Positions 18,247 through 28,840 are shown, counted from the stretch's first letter. The stretch: 64,000 bases of DNA from Streptococcaceae bacterium (GCA_022484805.1 JAKVKP010000005.1:45671-109670), one strand, 5' to 3'. Numbers and translations are program-made. Notes: a model not told the origin generated them from the sequence alone.

Positions 18247-18747
18247 ATGGTTAAATATACAAAGACTAAAGAAATTTTAAATCAATCAGTCGCAGATTTA
18301 TCTAAGGCAGCAGCCTTAGTACACCAAGTACATTGGTATATGCGTGGTCCAGGCTTCTTATATTTACATCCAAAAATGGATGAATTAATGGCTGACTTAG
18401 ATGGCTTTTTAGATGCTTTATCAGAACGTTTAATTACGTTGGGTGGCTCACCTTATTCAACGCTTAAAGAGTGGGATGAACATTCAAAAATTAAATTAGA
18501 GGTTGCTGACTGGAATAAATCATTAGATGAACGCTTGAATGAAATTGTTTTAGCGTACGCTTATCTTTCAGACTTGTTCCAAGAAGGTGTTGACGCAACT
18601 GACGAAGAAGACGATGATGTCTCTAACGGGTTATTTGCGGATGCTCAAGAACAAATTCAAAAAACAATTTGGATGTTGCAAGGTGAACTTGGTATTGCAC
18701 CAGGTATTGATGAAAAAAATGGTGCTAATTTATCAACTTTAAGCTAA
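18247..18747 (+). CDS. dps: Dps-family ferritin-like protein
   Basis: Iron-storage and DNA-protection protein, 166 residues. The inter-subunit ferroxidase ligands are visible in [44 protein letters not shown]: His and His early, then Asp and Glu. Family members form dodecamers that oxidise ferrous iron using peroxide. GGGAGG precedes the ATG. It is divergent to the prepilin peptidase gene, with a 127-bp shared upstream region. Monocistronic with its own terminator. Confidence 0.92.
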   Translation: MVKYTKTKEILNQSVADLSKAAALVHQVHWYMRGPGFLYLHPKMDELMADLDGFLDALSERLITLGGSPYSTLKEWDEHSKIKLEVADWNKSLDERLNEIVLAYAYLSDLFQEGVDATDEEDDDVSNGLFADAQEQIQKTIWMLQGELGIAPGIDEKNGANLSTLS

Positions 18748-18761
18748 TAAGTTAGTAGATT

Positions 18762-18788
18762 AAAAACGGAATTAATTTTCCGTTTTTT
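18762..18788 (+). terminator. Terminator of dps
   Basis: 10-bp perfect arms (AAAAACGGAA and its complement, 18762-18771 and 18778-18787) followed by further T residues, 14 bp after the dps stop. Confidence 0.88.
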
Positions 18789-18958
18789 TTATGCAAAAGA
18801 GAATCTTCATGGTTTGCGTTAAGAAAATATGCTAAAATATAAAAGATGATTTTATTAAGCTGAGTGAGTGCTAATTTATGCTGCTTATTGGTTAAAATAG
18901 AATTGATATCTTAGCAATTAAAGACTGATTAGTCTGAATGAATTAATGGAGGACAAAA

Positions 18959-19675
18959 ATGACTGAGCCGAAATATAAACGTGTAGTATTGAAATTAAGT
19001 GGTGAAGCTTTGGCAGGCGATGCTGGTTTTGGTATTAATCCACTCGTTGTTAAGCAAATGGTTGAAGAAATTAAAGAAGTACATAATTTAGGTGTTGAAA
19101 TTGCCATTGTTGTTGGTGGTGGTAATATCTGGCGTGGTGTTACTGGTGAACAAATGGGCATGGAGAGAGCACAAGCTGACTATATGGGAATGCTTGCAAC
19201 AGTTATGAACGCTTTGGCATTGCAGGACACCTTGGAAAATATTGATGTACCAACACGAGTTCAATCCTCTATTGAAATGCGTCAAATTGCTGAGCCTTAT
19301 ATTCGTCGTCGTGCAGAACGCCACCTTGAAAAAGGTCGTGTTATTATTTTTGCGGGTGGGACTGGTAATCCATATTTCTCTACGGATACGACTTCAGCAT
19401 TAAGAGCGGCGGAAATTAATGCCGACGTTATTCTAATGGCTAAAAATAATGTAGACGGGGTCTATTCGGCAGATCCAAAACTAGATGATCACGCTGTTAA
19501 ATTTGAAAACCTAACACATTTAGATGTCATCTCTAAAGGGCTACAAGTGATGGACTCAACGGCTAGCTCACTATCAATGGATAATCATATTCCATTAGTG
19601 GTATTTAATCTAAATGAAAAAGGTAATATCAAACGTGCGGTGATGGGTGAACCAATCGGTACAACGGTTAAGTAA
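18959..19675 (+). CDS. pyrH: Uridylate kinase
   Basis: Phosphorylates UMP to UDP, an essential step of pyrimidine nucleotide synthesis; bacterial amino-acid-kinase fold, hexameric, usually activated by GTP and inhibited by UTP. 238 residues with [22 protein letters not shown], the [16 protein letters not shown] segment and [29 protein letters not shown] precedes the ATG. It is followed 60 bp later by frr, the classical pyrH-frr pair; rpsB-tsf, which often precede it, are not here. Confidence 0.96.
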   Translation: MTEPKYKRVVLKLSGEALAGDAGFGINPLVVKQMVEEIKEVHNLGVEIAIVVGGGNIWRGVTGEQMGMERAQADYMGMLATVMNALALQDTLENIDVPTRVQSSIEMRQIAEPYIRRRAERHLEKGRVIIFAGGTGNPYFSTDTTSALRAAEINADVILMAKNNVDGVYSADPKLDDHAVKFENLTHLDVISKGLQVMDSTASSLSMDNHIPLVVFNLNEKGNIKRAVMGEPIGTTVK

Positions 19676-19735
19676 AAAGCTCAGTCGAGTTGTATTAATT
19701 AGGGTAATATTATCGTATTAAAAAAGGAGAATATC

Positions 19736-20293
19736 ATGGCAAACGAAGTAATTACACAATTAAATGAAAAAAATCAAAAACGTTTAGAGGCACTATCACG
19801 TGCTTTCGGTCAAATTCGCGCTGGTCGTGCAAATGCATCATTACTTGATCGAATTCAAGTAACTTATTATGGTGTGCCAACACCATTAAACCAAATTGCT
19901 TCAATTACAATCCCTGAAGCTCGTGTTTTATTAGTAACACCCTTTGATAAAACAGCGATTAAAGATATAGAGCATGCAATTTCTGCTAGTGATTTAGGTA
20001 TTACACCAGCAAGTGATGGCAATGTGATTCGTCTAGTGATTCCGCAGTTAACGGAGGAGCGTCGTAAAGAATTAACAAAAGATGTACGTAAAGAAGCAGA
20101 GGAAGCGAAAGTTTCTGTTCGAAATAATCGCCGTGATGTTTTAGACATTGCTAAAAAACAGCAGAAAGCATCTGAAATTACGGAAGATGATTTACGTGTT
20201 TTGGAAAAAGAAGTTCAAGAAGCCACTGATCAGACGATTAAAGCAATTGATGAATTGACCGATGAAAAAGGTAAAGAATTATTAGAAGTTTAA
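19736..20293 (+). CDS. frr: Ribosome recycling factor
   Basis: Splits the post-termination ribosome together with EF-G so that it can be reused. 185 residues, matching the family length. Conserved stretches include [48 protein letters not shown] and the C-terminal [20 protein letters not shown] helix. It is co-transcribed with pyrH and ends at a terminator. Confidence 0.96.
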   Translation: MANEVITQLNEKNQKRLEALSRAFGQIRAGRANASLLDRIQVTYYGVPTPLNQIASITIPEARVLLVTPFDKTAIKDIEHAISASDLGITPASDGNVIRLVIPQLTEERRKELTKDVRKEAEEAKVSVRNNRRDVLDIAKKQQKASEITEDDLRVLEKEVQEATDQTIKAIDELTDEKGKELLEV

Positions 20294-20300
20294 ATGGATT

Positions 20301-20332
20301 GATTGGTGCATTTTTTGTGCCAATCTTTTTTA
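20301..20332 (+). terminator. Terminator of pyrH-frr
   Basis: GATTGGTGCA pairs with TGTGCCAATC (two G-U pairs) around a T-rich loop and is followed by TTTTTT, 8 bp after the frr stop. Confidence 0.8.
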
Positions 20333-20529
20333 TTTATCAATAGTTTATAATTGTTTAAGATGATAATATTATAAATATCAGTATTTATTATTACTTTTAA
20401 TTATTAATTCCCTTATTGTGAGTGTTTGAAGCGAGTTATACTGTTTTTTTAGTCAATGAAGCGTATAATTAGGAAATACGATTAATTATTAAGTAATTAA
20501 ATTATAATAATGGAGATTTGGAGTGGAAG

Positions 20530-21258
20530 ATGGGCGTTAAATATCAACAAAAATATCGAGTACCGTATTATGAAAGTGATTTAACTGGAAAAATGAAATT
20601 ACCAAGCTTATTTAACGTTGCACTCCAGATTTCAGGCGAGCAGTCAACAGTATTAAATCGAAGTGATACCTACATTAAATCGTTTGGCTTATCTTGGATT
20701 GTAACTGAATATTTGGTTGATTTTAATCGCTTACCTGCTTTTAATGAATCTATTTTAATTGAAACAGAGGCAATTAGCTATAATAAGTTCTTCTGCTATC
20801 GTCGCTTCACTTTTAAAGATGAAAATGAGCATGTCATTTTAACGATTCATTCAACATGGTGTTTGATTAATCTTGAAACACGCAAACCTGCTCATATTCC
20901 TGATGAAATTGTCGCACCCTATCAAGCAGAAAAGGTCAGAACGATTCAACGAACGGATAAAATTAAGCCGTTAGAAGATTATCATGATATGATTTATCAA
21001 GTCCGCTTTTTGGATTTAGATGCCAATCAGCATGTTAATAATTCAAAATATATTGATTGGATGATTGATGGGTTAGGTTATGAATTTTTAGTCGGTCATA
21101 CACCAAAAACAATTCACTTAAAATATGTTAAAGAGGTTTATTACGGCAAAAAAGTCAAAAGTCGCATTTATCAAGATGGGTTAACGAGTTATCATGAAAT
21201 CGCAAGCGATGGCTTAAACGCGCAAGCAGTATTTGAATGGAGTCGAAATGAAGTATAA
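20530..21258 (+). CDS. Acyl-ACP thioesterase
   Basis: Releases fatty acids from acyl carrier protein; double hot-dog fold, 242 residues. The opening [32 protein letters not shown], the [23 protein letters not shown] strand and the second-domain motif [21 protein letters not shown] (containing the Asn-His pair) match bacterial members of PF01643. ATG 20530 follows TGGAG; a longer TTG frame is unlikely. The following HAD gene overlaps it by 11 bp, starting a four-gene overlapping operon. Confidence 0.88.
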   Translation: MGVKYQQKYRVPYYESDLTGKMKLPSLFNVALQISGEQSTVLNRSDTYIKSFGLSWIVTEYLVDFNRLPAFNESILIETEAISYNKFFCYRRFTFKDENEHVILTIHSTWCLINLETRKPAHIPDEIVAPYQAEKVRTIQRTDKIKPLEDYHDMIYQVRFLDLDANQHVNNSKYIDWMIDGLGYEFLVGHTPKTIHLKYVKEVYYGKKVKSRIYQDGLTSYHEIASDGLNAQAVFEWSRNEV

Positions 21259-22015
21259 AGGTTATTTAATTGATTTAGATGGAACGATTTACAAGGGCAC
21301 AGAATTGATTCCAGCAGGCAAACGTTTTATTGAAAAATTACAGCAGAGTGGGACTCCCTTTCTTTTTGTTACAAATAATACGACTAAGTCGCCACGAGCC
21401 GTTGCTAATCGTTTAAAGAAAGAATTTGATATTCATGTATCGTCAGAAGTAGTCTATACTGCAACATTGGCAACGATTGATTATATGAGAGAGCTAAATC
21501 ATGGGAAATCCGTCTACATTATTGGTGAGTACGGTTTAAAACAAGCGATTTTTGATGCAGGATTTATATATGATGAAGTTAATCCTGATTATGTTGTTGT
21601 TGGATTAGATTCAGATTTGACCTATGAAAAAATCGTTAAGGCAACATTGGCGATTCAAAAGGGTGCAACTTTTATTGGTACCAATCCAGATTTAAATATT
21701 CCAACGGAACGTGGTCTTTTACCAGGTGCTGGAAGTGTGGTTCGCTTTGTTGAAGCAACGACACAGGTTGAACCAATTTATATTGGTAAGCCCAAGGCGA
21801 TTATTATGAATAAAGCAATGGCTGTTTTAGGGACTCAGCGTGATGATACGATTATGGTAGGTGATAATTACCTGACAGATATTACTGCCGGTATTAAGAA
21901 TGATATTGATACATTGCTAGTAACAACTGGTTTCACGAAGCCAGAGGAAGTAAAAAATCTACATGTACCACCTACCTATGTGGTGCACTCATTAGATGAA
22001 TGGGATTTTGAATGA
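21248..22015 (+). CDS. HAD-IIA phosphatase (NagD-like, TIGR01457 type)
   Basis: 255-residue haloacid dehalogenase-family phosphatase. Motif I is [12 protein letters not shown], motif [12 protein letters not shown], and motif [16 protein letters not shown], with a IIA cap between them. Related enzymes hydrolyse p-nitrophenyl phosphate, nucleotide or sugar phosphates; the natural substrate is unassigned. The ATG at 21248 lies inside the end of the thioesterase gene and its stop overlaps the next start (ATGA), so expression is coupled. The same gene set (thioesterase, HAD, DUF1461, DUF1450) is common in Lactobacillales. Confidence 0.87.
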   Translation: MKYKGYLIDLDGTIYKGTELIPAGKRFIEKLQQSGTPFLFVTNNTTKSPRAVANRLKKEFDIHVSSEVVYTATLATIDYMRELNHGKSVYIIGEYGLKQAIFDAGFIYDEVNPDYVVVGLDSDLTYEKIVKATLAIQKGATFIGTNPDLNIPTERGLLPGAGSVVRFVEATTQVEPIYIGKPKAIIMNKAMAVLGTQRDDTIMVGDNYLTDITAGIKNDIDTLLVTTGFTKPEEVKNLHVPPTYVVHSLDEWDFE

Positions 22016-22623
22016 AGCATAAACTCGGTCTATTCTGTTTAATTTTGACAATGATTAGCTTTGCAATCATTGTGCCAATTTATAGTAAATGGCTTTATTT
22101 AATTGATTTAAATCTTTATCGGTTGGATGAAGTGGCTGGCCTATCAAAGTCAGTAATTAGCCATAATTACAATGTTTTGATGCAATATTTACTAAATCCA
22201 TTTAAAGCGAAATTGAGCATGCCTGATTTTCCTAGCTCGACAGATGGCTTGAAGCATTTTAAGGATGTTAAGCTTTTATTTCAATTAGTCCAGGGTATTT
22301 TTTTATTAACAATCGTTCCCTCCTTCTTTTTTCTACGTCGTTTGAAACGTCAAAATCAACTTTGGCAACTAGTCAATCCAATGCGATTAATGATGCTATT
22401 GCCGATTTGCTTAGGTTTTTTAATGGCTTTAGGCTTTGACACGTTTTTTACTAAGTTTCATGAGCTATTTTTTAGCGATTCAACATGGATTTTTTATCCG
22501 GAGGTTGATCCGATTATTCTTGTTCTACCGGAAGAATACTTTATGCATTGCTTTATTTTAGGCTTTGTTGTGCTGGAGCTACTTGCGTTGTACTTTTATT
22601 GGAAAGGAAAGCGATCACTATGA
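22012..22623 (+). CDS. TIGR01906 / DUF1461 integral membrane protein
   Basis: 203 residues with four hydrophobic helices. The N-terminal helix is followed by an extracellular segment with the family hallmarks [38 protein letters not shown], and the C-terminal part has [29 protein letters not shown]. The function is not known. It overlaps both neighbours by 4 bp in an ATGA arrangement. Confidence 0.85.
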   Translation: MKHKLGLFCLILTMISFAIIVPIYSKWLYLIDLNLYRLDEVAGLSKSVISHNYNVLMQYLLNPFKAKLSMPDFPSSTDGLKHFKDVKLLFQLVQGIFLLTIVPSFFFLRRLKRQNQLWQLVNPMRLMMLLPICLGFLMALGFDTFFTKFHELFFSDSTWIFYPEVDPIILVLPEEYFMHCFILGFVVLELLALYFYWKGKRSL

Positions 22624-22856
22624 AGCCAGTTGTTGAAATTTGTTTGCGTAATGTTTCTAAAGGCTCAGACCTTTTACTTTATGATGAATGGCTCAACCAG
22701 CATGCTGATATAATTACTGAAAGCTGTCTGCAATATTGTGAGCTTTGTGCAAATTCTTTTTTTGTGTTGGTTGAAGGTGAATTAATTACTAGTCAACAGG
22801 TTGATGAGCTTTTAAATCTGACGAAGCGTGCAGTTGCTGAATGGTATCAAGAATAA
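22620..22856 (+). CDS. DUF1450 (YuzB-like) small protein
   Basis: 78 residues starting [20 protein letters not shown]. The Cys-rich CLQYCELCANSFFVLVEGELI segment is the hallmark of the DUF1450 family, thought to have a thioredoxin-like ferredoxin fold. Function unknown. The start codon overlaps the previous stop (ATGA) and AAGGAAAG lies just upstream; a longer frame beginning at 22548 is a by-product of the overlapping gene. Last gene of the operon. Confidence 0.82.
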   Translation: MKPVVEICLRNVSKGSDLLLYDEWLNQHADIITESCLQYCELCANSFFVLVEGELITSQQVDELLNLTKRAVAEWYQE

Positions 22857-22866
22857 TCAGAAAGAT

Positions 22867-22909
22867 AAATGCTTAAAAGATGTTAATTATCATCTCTTAA
22901 GCATTTTTA
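22867..22909 (+). terminator. Terminator of the thioesterase operon
   Basis: 16-bp arms with one mismatch (22867-22882 and 22891-22906) followed by TTTTT-type sequence, 11 bp after the DUF1450 stop. Confidence 0.85.
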
Positions 22910-23085
22910 AATGTTACATTGCCAATTTTGTGCTAGACTATTTGTTGGTTAGGGTTGATAATTTCAGAAAATAAATTTAATCTTTAATGATTTAATCAAC
23001 ACCTTTCATCGAAATAAATTAAATTAAACTAAGCTAATGATTACTGTTATATTTAATAACAGTTTGAGATAGGAGAATAAGAGAA

Positions 23086-24192
23086 ATGAATGAGCGAACA
23101 CATCGTAAAAATACACGAAAAGTTAAGGTTGGTGATTTGACGATTGGTGGTGCTAATGAATTAGTAATCCAATCTATGTGTACCACCAAAACGGACAATG
23201 TTGAGGCGACGGTTAAGCAGATTCATGAATTAGAAGAAGCTGGTTGTCAAATTGTTCGTGTAGCAGTACCTGACGTTGAGGCAGCAGAAGCATTATCAGA
23301 AATTAAGCGTCAAATTCATATTCCGCTAGTGGCCGATATCCATTTTGATTACCGTTTGGCTTTAAAGGCGATTGATGCTGGTGTTGATAAAATTCGAATT
23401 AATCCAGGTAATATTGGTCGAGCTGACCGAGTTGAAAAAGTAGTGAATGCCTGTAAAGCAAAAGGAATTCCGATTCGAATTGGTGTAAATGCGGGAAGTC
23501 TTGAGAAAAAATTTTTAGTTAAATATGGTTATCCAACTGCAGAGGGTATGGTTGAATCTGCTGTTGAACATATTAAAATTTTGGAGGATTTAGATTTTCA
23601 TGATATTATTGTTTCGTTGAAGGCAAGTAATGTTGAGCTAGCACTTGCAGCCTATGATTTGGCGAGCAGGACCTTTGATTATCCGTTGCATTTAGGAATT
23701 ACAGAGGCTGGAACGCTTTTTTCTGGCTCCATTAAATCAGCTGCGGGTCTAGGTGCTTTACTCTCAATGGGAATTGGAAATACAGTTCGTGTATCACTTT
23801 CCACCAATCCAGTTGAAGAAATTAAGGTTGCTCGTGAGGTTTTAAAGGCATATGGCTTAGCTAGTAATGCGGCTAGTCTAATTAGCTGTCCAACCTGTGG
23901 TAGAATTGAAATTAATTTAATTCCTATTGCTGAGGAAATTGAGGCATATATACAGAAAATTAAGGCGCCAATTACGGTGGCAATTTTAGGCTGTGGCGTT
24001 AACGGACCAGGTGAGGCACGTGAGGCGGATATTGGCTTAGCTGGTGGCAAGGGTAAAGGTATGCTATTTAAAAAAGGCAAAATTATCCGCACTGTAGATG
24101 AAGCTGTGATGGTTGACGAATTGAAGAAAGAGGTTGATCAAATGGCGGAACGTTATTATCAAACTGGTCGATTGCATGAGATTGAAGCGTAA
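23086..24192 (+). CDS. ispG: 4-hydroxy-3-methylbut-2-enyl diphosphate synthase
   Basis: Reductively converts MEcPP to HMBPP, a late step of the MEP isoprenoid pathway, using a [4Fe-4S] cluster and reduced flavodoxin or ferredoxin. 368 residues, a TIM-barrel plus cluster domain. N-terminal [26 protein letters not shown] and cluster ligands SCPTCGRIE and [10 protein letters not shown] are present. AGGAGAA precedes the ATG. The gene is monocistronic. Many Lactobacillales rely on the mevalonate route, so this gene is informative for taxonomy; other MEP genes are not in this window. Confidence 0.95.
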   Translation: MNERTHRKNTRKVKVGDLTIGGANELVIQSMCTTKTDNVEATVKQIHELEEAGCQIVRVAVPDVEAAEALSEIKRQIHIPLVADIHFDYRLALKAIDAGVDKIRINPGNIGRADRVEKVVNACKAKGIPIRIGVNAGSLEKKFLVKYGYPTAEGMVESAVEHIKILEDLDFHDIIVSLKASNVELALAAYDLASRTFDYPLHLGITEAGTLFSGSIKSAAGLGALLSMGIGNTVRVSLSTNPVEEIKVAREVLKAYGLASNAASLISCPTCGRIEINLIPIAEEIEAYIQKIKAPITVAILGCGVNGPGEAREADIGLAGGKGKGMLFKKGKIIRTVDEAVMVDELKKEVDQMAERYYQTGRLHEIEA

Positions 24193-24283
24193 TTACTAGA
24201 AGACTAGACTGTTTCTATTTGTAAAATTGTCGATTAATTCATTAGATAATTGATTAATAATTTTATTGATTATTATTTTCTTG

Positions 24284-24320
24284 AAGATGGCTGAGGTTAA
24301 ATCTTAGTCATCTTTATTTT
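24284..24320 (+). terminator. Terminator-like hairpin between ispG and the helicase gene
   Basis: 12-bp arms AAGATGGCTGAG (24284-24295) and CTTAGTCATCTT (24303-24314), pairing with one or two wobbles, followed by TATTTTT. It probably ends ispG; it sits only a few bases before the GGAGG of the helicase gene. Confidence 0.7.
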
Positions 24321-24339
24321 TGGAGGGAGGAAACGAGAT

Positions 24340-26676
24340 TTGGTTAAATTATCTGTTCATGAATTGATTGATCGTGTCTTAATAGAGGGTTCAATTGATA
24401 ATCGTTTCCAATTTTCTGAGCATACGGCACAAGAGGGTACCAGAATACATCAAAAATTACAAAAACAGTTCGCTAAAAGAGAAAACTACCAAGCTGAGCA
24501 GTCTATCAAGTCACACTTTGAAATAGAGGGTTTTGAAATTCAAATTGAGGGGCGAATTGATGGTGTGATTTCTGATCAAGAGCTAACTTTAGATGAAATC
24601 AAAACTTCGGAATACGTTTTTGAAGAATTACCAGAAAGCCAGCTAAATCAATATTGGTATCAGTTGAAAATTTATGGTTATTTGTATTTATTGATAAATA
24701 AAAAAGCGCAGTTAAATTTACGATTAAGCTATTTTGAAACGATTAATAAAAAATTAACACAAAAAAGTGAGCTTTATACCTTTGAGCAGCTGAGCCTATT
24801 CTTTAATCAGACGATGGCGGAACTGGTTGATTGGCTAAAGTATGAAAAAAATCATCGAGAAATTAGAAATCAATCAATTGAAGCAATGGCATTTCCTTTC
24901 ACTAGCTACCGAAAGGGTCAAAGAGAGCTGATGAAAGCAGTCTACGGTACGATTTTAGAACAAAAAAGGCTTTATACTTTGGCGCCAACAGGTACTGGTA
25001 AAACGCTTTCTACCATGTTTCCAACTCTAAAAGCAATGTCAGAGCAGAGTCTGCAACGTTTATTTTATTTGACTGCTAAAATTGCCACTCGCAAGGTAGC
25101 AGAAGAAACAGTTGAATTAATGAAGGAGCAGGGCCTAAAAACTACTTCAGTAACCTTATCAAGTAAAGATAGTATTTGTTTCTTAGATGAACGAACTTGT
25201 AATCCTGAAGCCTGTCCCTTTGCTAAAAATTATTATGATAAATTGAGAGCAAATCGGCGTGAAATACTTGAGCATGGTGAACAGTTCACCCGTCCAGTGA
25301 TTGAGCAGCTTGCCAAAAATTATGAGATGTGTCCTTTTGAGCTTGGCTTAGATTTAGCAAGCTATGCAGATATTATTATTTTAGATTATAATTATCTATT
25401 TGATCCGCGTACGTATTTGAGACGTTTTTTTGAACAGCCTGATTTATCTAATTTTTTATTAATCGATGAAGCACATAATTTAGTTAATCGAGCTAGAAAT
25501 ATGTATACGGCTTCGCTTTCATTGAAGAAAGTTAAGGCGATGAAATGCTTGATTAAGGATCGTAAAACCAAAAATCAGCTTAAAAAATTGGTGAATGAAT
25601 TGGAAAACTTGAATGATTTTATGATTGAAAATCATCTAGCCTTTCATGCGCAATCGGCAGATAGTTCTACGATTCAAAAGCATTTATTGGTACTAACTGA
25701 ATCTTTTAAAAAGGTAATTGCTGAAGCGACAACAGAAAATCAACAGACCTTATTGGACTTTTATTTTGAATTAATGGCTTACTTAAAAATAAACGATTAT
25801 TATGATTCATCATTCAAAACCTTTATAAAAAAGACCGATTGGGACTTAGAAGTGATAATTACTTGTATTAATCCAGCTGATATTATTAGTCAAAGGCTTG
25901 CTTTAGCTCGAGGTGCAGTCCTTTTTTCAGCAAGTTTTACACCTCTAAGCTATTATCAAAAAATGTTGGGCGGCAGTAATAAAGATTATTATTTATCAAT
26001 GGCTTCTCCATTTGATGAAAATCGGCACCTTTTATTAGTCAATCCTGCGATATCAGTAACCTATCGCAATCGCCAAAAAAATATTCCAAGAATTGTGAGC
26101 CAAATTCAAACAATGATTGGTTCGAAGCAGGGCAATTATTTAGTCTTTTTCCCTTCCTTTGCTTTTTTAGCTCAGTTTGAGGCGCAATTTGAAACCTCTG
26201 CTCATCTCTTGGTTCAAAGCTCTGAGATGTCAGCCGAAGCTAAACAGCAATTTTTAAGTTATTTTAATCAGGAAAACGAGCAGACAACTGTTGGATTGGC
26301 AGTGTTAGGTGGCAGCTTTGCTGAAGGAATTGATTTGAAAGGCAAAAAATTAATCGGTGTTGCGATTATTACGGTTGGTTTGCCAATGATTACTGAGGAA
26401 ACAAATGAAATTCAGGCATATTATCAAAATAGTGGGCTTAATGGTTTTCAATATGCCTATCAAATTCCAGCGATGAACAAGGTCATTCAGGCAGTCGGCC
26501 GTCTGATTAGAACGGAATCTGATTGTGGGGTAACTCTCTTAATTGATGAACGCTTTGGTAGCGCTCAATATCAGCGCTTTTTTCCTGAGCATTGGCAAAA
26601 TTTTCAGATTGAGATGAATGATAATCAGTTGCGTGAATTATTAGAAAATTTCTGGTTAAATCAAAATATTAGATAA
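24340..26676 (+). CDS. DinG/XPD-like Fe-S DNA helicase with N-terminal nuclease-like domain
   Basis: 778 residues. Residues 1-175 resemble a Cas4/RecB-type PD-(D/E)xK domain (QIEGRIDGVI...LTLDEIKTSE). The helicase part has Walker A APTGTGKTLST, four cysteines that would bind an Fe-S cluster (CFLDERTCNPEACPF and MCPFELG), the DEAH box LIDEAHNLV and the C-terminal motif VIQAVGRLIR. Family members unwind 5'-tailed or structured DNA during repair. It starts with TTG at 24340 behind an extended GGAGGGAGG. Monocistronic. Confidence 0.88.
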   Translation: MVKLSVHELIDRVLIEGSIDNRFQFSEHTAQEGTRIHQKLQKQFAKRENYQAEQSIKSHFEIEGFEIQIEGRIDGVISDQELTLDEIKTSEYVFEELPESQLNQYWYQLKIYGYLYLLINKKAQLNLRLSYFETINKKLTQKSELYTFEQLSLFFNQTMAELVDWLKYEKNHREIRNQSIEAMAFPFTSYRKGQRELMKAVYGTILEQKRLYTLAPTGTGKTLSTMFPTLKAMSEQSLQRLFYLTAKIATRKVAEETVELMKEQGLKTTSVTLSSKDSICFLDERTCNPEACPFAKNYYDKLRANRREILEHGEQFTRPVIEQLAKNYEMCPFELGLDLASYADIIILDYNYLFDPRTYLRRFFEQPDLSNFLLIDEAHNLVNRARNMYTASLSLKKVKAMKCLIKDRKTKNQLKKLVNELENLNDFMIENHLAFHAQSADSSTIQKHLLVLTESFKKVIAEATTENQQTLLDFYFELMAYLKINDYYDSSFKTFIKKTDWDLEVIITCINPADIISQRLALARGAVLFSASFTPLSYYQKMLGGSNKDYYLSMASPFDENRHLLLVNPAISVTYRNRQKNIPRIVSQIQTMIGSKQGNYLVFFPSFAFLAQFEAQFETSAHLLVQSSEMSAEAKQQFLSYFNQENEQTTVGLAVLGGSFAEGIDLKGKKLIGVAIITVGLPMITEETNEIQAYYQNSGLNGFQYAYQIPAMNKVIQAVGRLIRTESDCGVTLLIDERFGSAQYQRFFPEHWQNFQIEMNDNQLRELLENFWLNQNIR

Positions 26677-26774
26677 GAAGCAAGTCATCTAGTATAATAG
26701 CTATACAATCAAATTAGGTAGAATATCAATTAGTCATAACGGTTGGTTTATATTCTGATATAGGAGGAATTTCA

Positions 26775-27092
26775 ATGGTAAAGGCAATAACAGATGCAGA
26801 TTTTAATACTGAAACAGATGAAGGCTTGGTTTTAATTGATTTTTGGGCAACATGGTGTGGCCCTTGTCGTATTCAAGGTCCAATTTTAGATCAGCTTGGT
26901 GAAGAATTAGATGAAGATGAGCTAAAAATTGTAAAAATGGATGTTGACGAAAATCCAGAAACGCCACAACAATTTGGTATCATGAGCATCCCAACTTTGG
27001 TTTTGAAAAAAGATGGCGAAGTGGTTGAAAAAATAGTTGGCGTTCACAATAAGGAACAAATTAAACAATTAGTTGCTGCACATAGCGCATAA
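26775..27092 (+). CDS. trxA: Thioredoxin
   Basis: Small dithiol reductant, 105 residues, with the active site FWATWCGPCR near residues 26-35 and the conserved cis-Pro segment IMSIPTLVLKKDGE. It donates electrons to ribonucleotide reductase, peroxiredoxins and methionine sulfoxide reductase. GGAGGAA precedes the ATG and it stands alone with its own terminator. Confidence 0.95.
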   Translation: MVKAITDADFNTETDEGLVLIDFWATWCGPCRIQGPILDQLGEELDEDELKIVKMDVDENPETPQQFGIMSIPTLVLKKDGEVVEKIVGVHNKEQIKQLVAAHSA

Positions 27093-27099
27093 TTTTATG

Positions 27100-27123
27100 G
27101 CCATCCGTTAGGATGGCTTTTTT
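27100..27123 (+). terminator. Terminator of trxA
   Basis: Stem GCCATCC/GGATGGC with a 4-nt loop (27100-27106, 27111-27117) and a run of T. Confidence 0.88.
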
Positions 27124-27175
27124 AATTAAATTCAATATTCGATTTTTAAAGCAGTTAATAATTAATACTTTAAAA

Positions 27176-28108
27176 TTAAATTTTATAAATTTGGTATAAA
27201 TTAGCTATTTTTCTTTTTAATTCTGTACGAATGTGTAAAGGCGCTAGACATTCACAGCTGTCTGCGAAGCTTAAAAGAATCCCATAGTGATAGTCATTTT
27301 CTATAAAGGGAAAATTAACAATATAATGGCTTTCGCCATCCTTTAAAAAGCTGTCATAATCGCAATAATCAAGTAATTGCTCCATAATAGATTGGTGTAT
27401 TCGAAGTTTAATGGTTACTTGTAGCTTCGACAAAATTTTAGTTGTATCTAAAAGCGGTTTTTGATATTTTTTAGGGATAAATCTAGTATTCTCCATTTTT
27501 AAGTTAGACAGGCGAGTTAATTTAAATAAACGAAAATCATTTCGCTCATAGCAGTAGCCTTGAAAATACCATTGGCTACTTTTTAGGACAAGCTGATAAG
27601 GTTCGACTTGTCTTTTAGTTTTGTTTCCACTGTGATTGAGGTATTCAAATGAGATTACTTTATTTTCTTGTAAGGCGATTTTGATAATGTCTAAAGTGGT
27701 TTCTAAATTCCGATTGCCCATCCAATGACTAAAATCAATATGTATTTGTTCTGTTTGTAAGTTAGTTGTTTCTACTTTATCAATGGGAATAAGACTTTTA
27801 ATTTTTGTCAGCGTATTTGTAAAATCTTTACTTTTTATGTCATTTGGAATACTGGAAATGCCGATTAAAAGCGTGATTAATTCTGCTTGTGAAAACGTAT
27901 TTTTATCAATCTTGTAATTTTCCATAATTTCAAACCCACCACCCATGCCAGTAGTAGAATGAACCGGGATACCAGCCATGCTGATTGCTTCTATATCACG
28001 ATAAATGGTACGAGTAGAGACTTCAAACATATCGGCTAATTTTTTTGCACTGATTCTCTTTTTATCAATAAGAATCATGATTATACTAACCAGTCTATTA
28101 ACCTTCAT
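27176..28108 (-). CDS. YafY-type HTH/WYL-domain transcriptional regulator
   Basis: 310 residues. An N-terminal HTH_11 domain (RLVSIIMILIDKKRISAKKLADMFEVSTRTIYRDIEAISMAGIPV) is followed by a WYL ligand-sensing domain (ISFEYLNHSGNKTKRQVEPYQLVLKSSQWYFQGYCYERNDFRLFKLTRLSNL) and a WCX C-terminal extension. ATG 28108 is preferred because AAGGTGG is 8 bp upstream. It is divergent from the DJ-1/PfpI gene, which is the obvious target. WYL regulators sense varied small ligands; this one is unassigned. Confidence 0.88.
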   Translation of the reverse strand: MKVNRLVSIIMILIDKKRISAKKLADMFEVSTRTIYRDIEAISMAGIPVHSTTGMGGGFEIMENYKIDKNTFSQAELITLLIGISSIPNDIKSKDFTNTLTKIKSLIPIDKVETTNLQTEQIHIDFSHWMGNRNLETTLDIIKIALQENKVISFEYLNHSGNKTKRQVEPYQLVLKSSQWYFQGYCYERNDFRLFKLTRLSNLKMENTRFIPKKYQKPLLDTTKILSKLQVTIKLRIHQSIMEQLLDYCDYDSFLKDGESHYIVNFPFIENDYHYGILLSFADSCECLAPLHIRTELKRKIANLYQIYKI

Positions 28109-28141
28109 TATATTAGCCACCTTTTTTTTAATTATTTTGCG

Positions 28142-28167
28142 ATTGTTGCCATAATGGTGTCAACAAT
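28142..28167. promoter_or_regulatory. Inverted repeat in the WYL regulator / DJ-1 intergenic region
   Basis: ATTGTTG (28142-28148) and CAACAAT (28161-28167) are perfect inverted copies separated by 12 bp, with a TATAAT at 28175-28180 oriented toward the DJ-1 gene. This is the likely operator of the divergent WYL-domain regulator. Confidence 0.45.
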
Positions 28168-28210
28168 TGGTAAGTATAATAATAACAGAACTAATTAATG
28201 GAGGGCAATT

Positions 28211-28840
28211 ATGAAAACAATTTATATTTATGTGTTAAATTCACTGGCTGACTGGGAAATAGGTCATATTACTGCAGAGTTAAATTCTAGGCGCTTTTTT
28301 AAAGAAGACGCACCTTCTCTAACGATTAAAACAGTTAGCCATTCTAGACAATTAATTAGTACTATGGGTGGAGTTAAAATAGCTCCTGATTGCTTAGTTG
28401 AAGAGATTGAAATGAGTGAGAGGAGTGTATTATTGTTACCAGGAGCAGATACATGGAATGAACCACAACATCTAGCTATTGTTGACATAGCCAGACAATT
28501 ACTTGCAACAGGAGGGACAGTAGCTGCTATTTGTGGTGCGACTGTGGCGATTGCTAATCTTGGTTTACTAAATGAACATTTACATACTAGTAATGGACTA
28601 GAATTTCTTGAAATGTTTTGTCCAACTTATCGAGGACAACATTTTTATTTAGACCAACCATCTGTATCTAATAATAAGCTTATCACTGCAGGATCAGCAG
28701 GAGGATTGATGTGGACTAAACAAATTATTGAAAATTTAAATGTATTTGAACAGGATACACTAGAAGCTTGGTATAACTACTTTAGTACAGGAAATACCAG
28801 CTACTTTATTGAGCTTATGCAAACATTGCCATCTGCTTGA
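28211..28840 (+). CDS. DJ-1/PfpI-family protein
   Basis: 209 residues of the class I glutamine-amidotransferase-like fold. The nucleophile elbow AAICGATVAIA supplies a Cys, and an early acidic residue is found in YVLNSLADWEIGHI. Members include deglycase-like, chaperone and protease-like proteins, so a precise function cannot be given. GGAGGG precedes the ATG. It is controlled, presumably, by the divergent WYL regulator. Directly after the stop is a second strong ribosome site (GAGGAGG) with no gene behind it. Confidence 0.85.
   Translation: MKTIYIYVLNSLADWEIGHITAELNSRRFFKEDAPSLTIKTVSHSRQLISTMGGVKIAPDCLVEEIEMSERSVLLLPGADTWNEPQHLAIVDIARQLLATGGTVAAICGATVAIANLGLLNEHLHTSNGLEFLEMFCPTYRGQHFYLDQPSVSNNKLITAGSAGGLMWTKQIIENLNVFEQDTLEAWYNYFSTGNTSYFIELMQTLPSA

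Noticed and set aside
18120..18248. Extended start of the prepilin peptidase
   Set aside because: It overlaps the dps leader and lacks a ribosome site; AGGAGG is directly before 18119.
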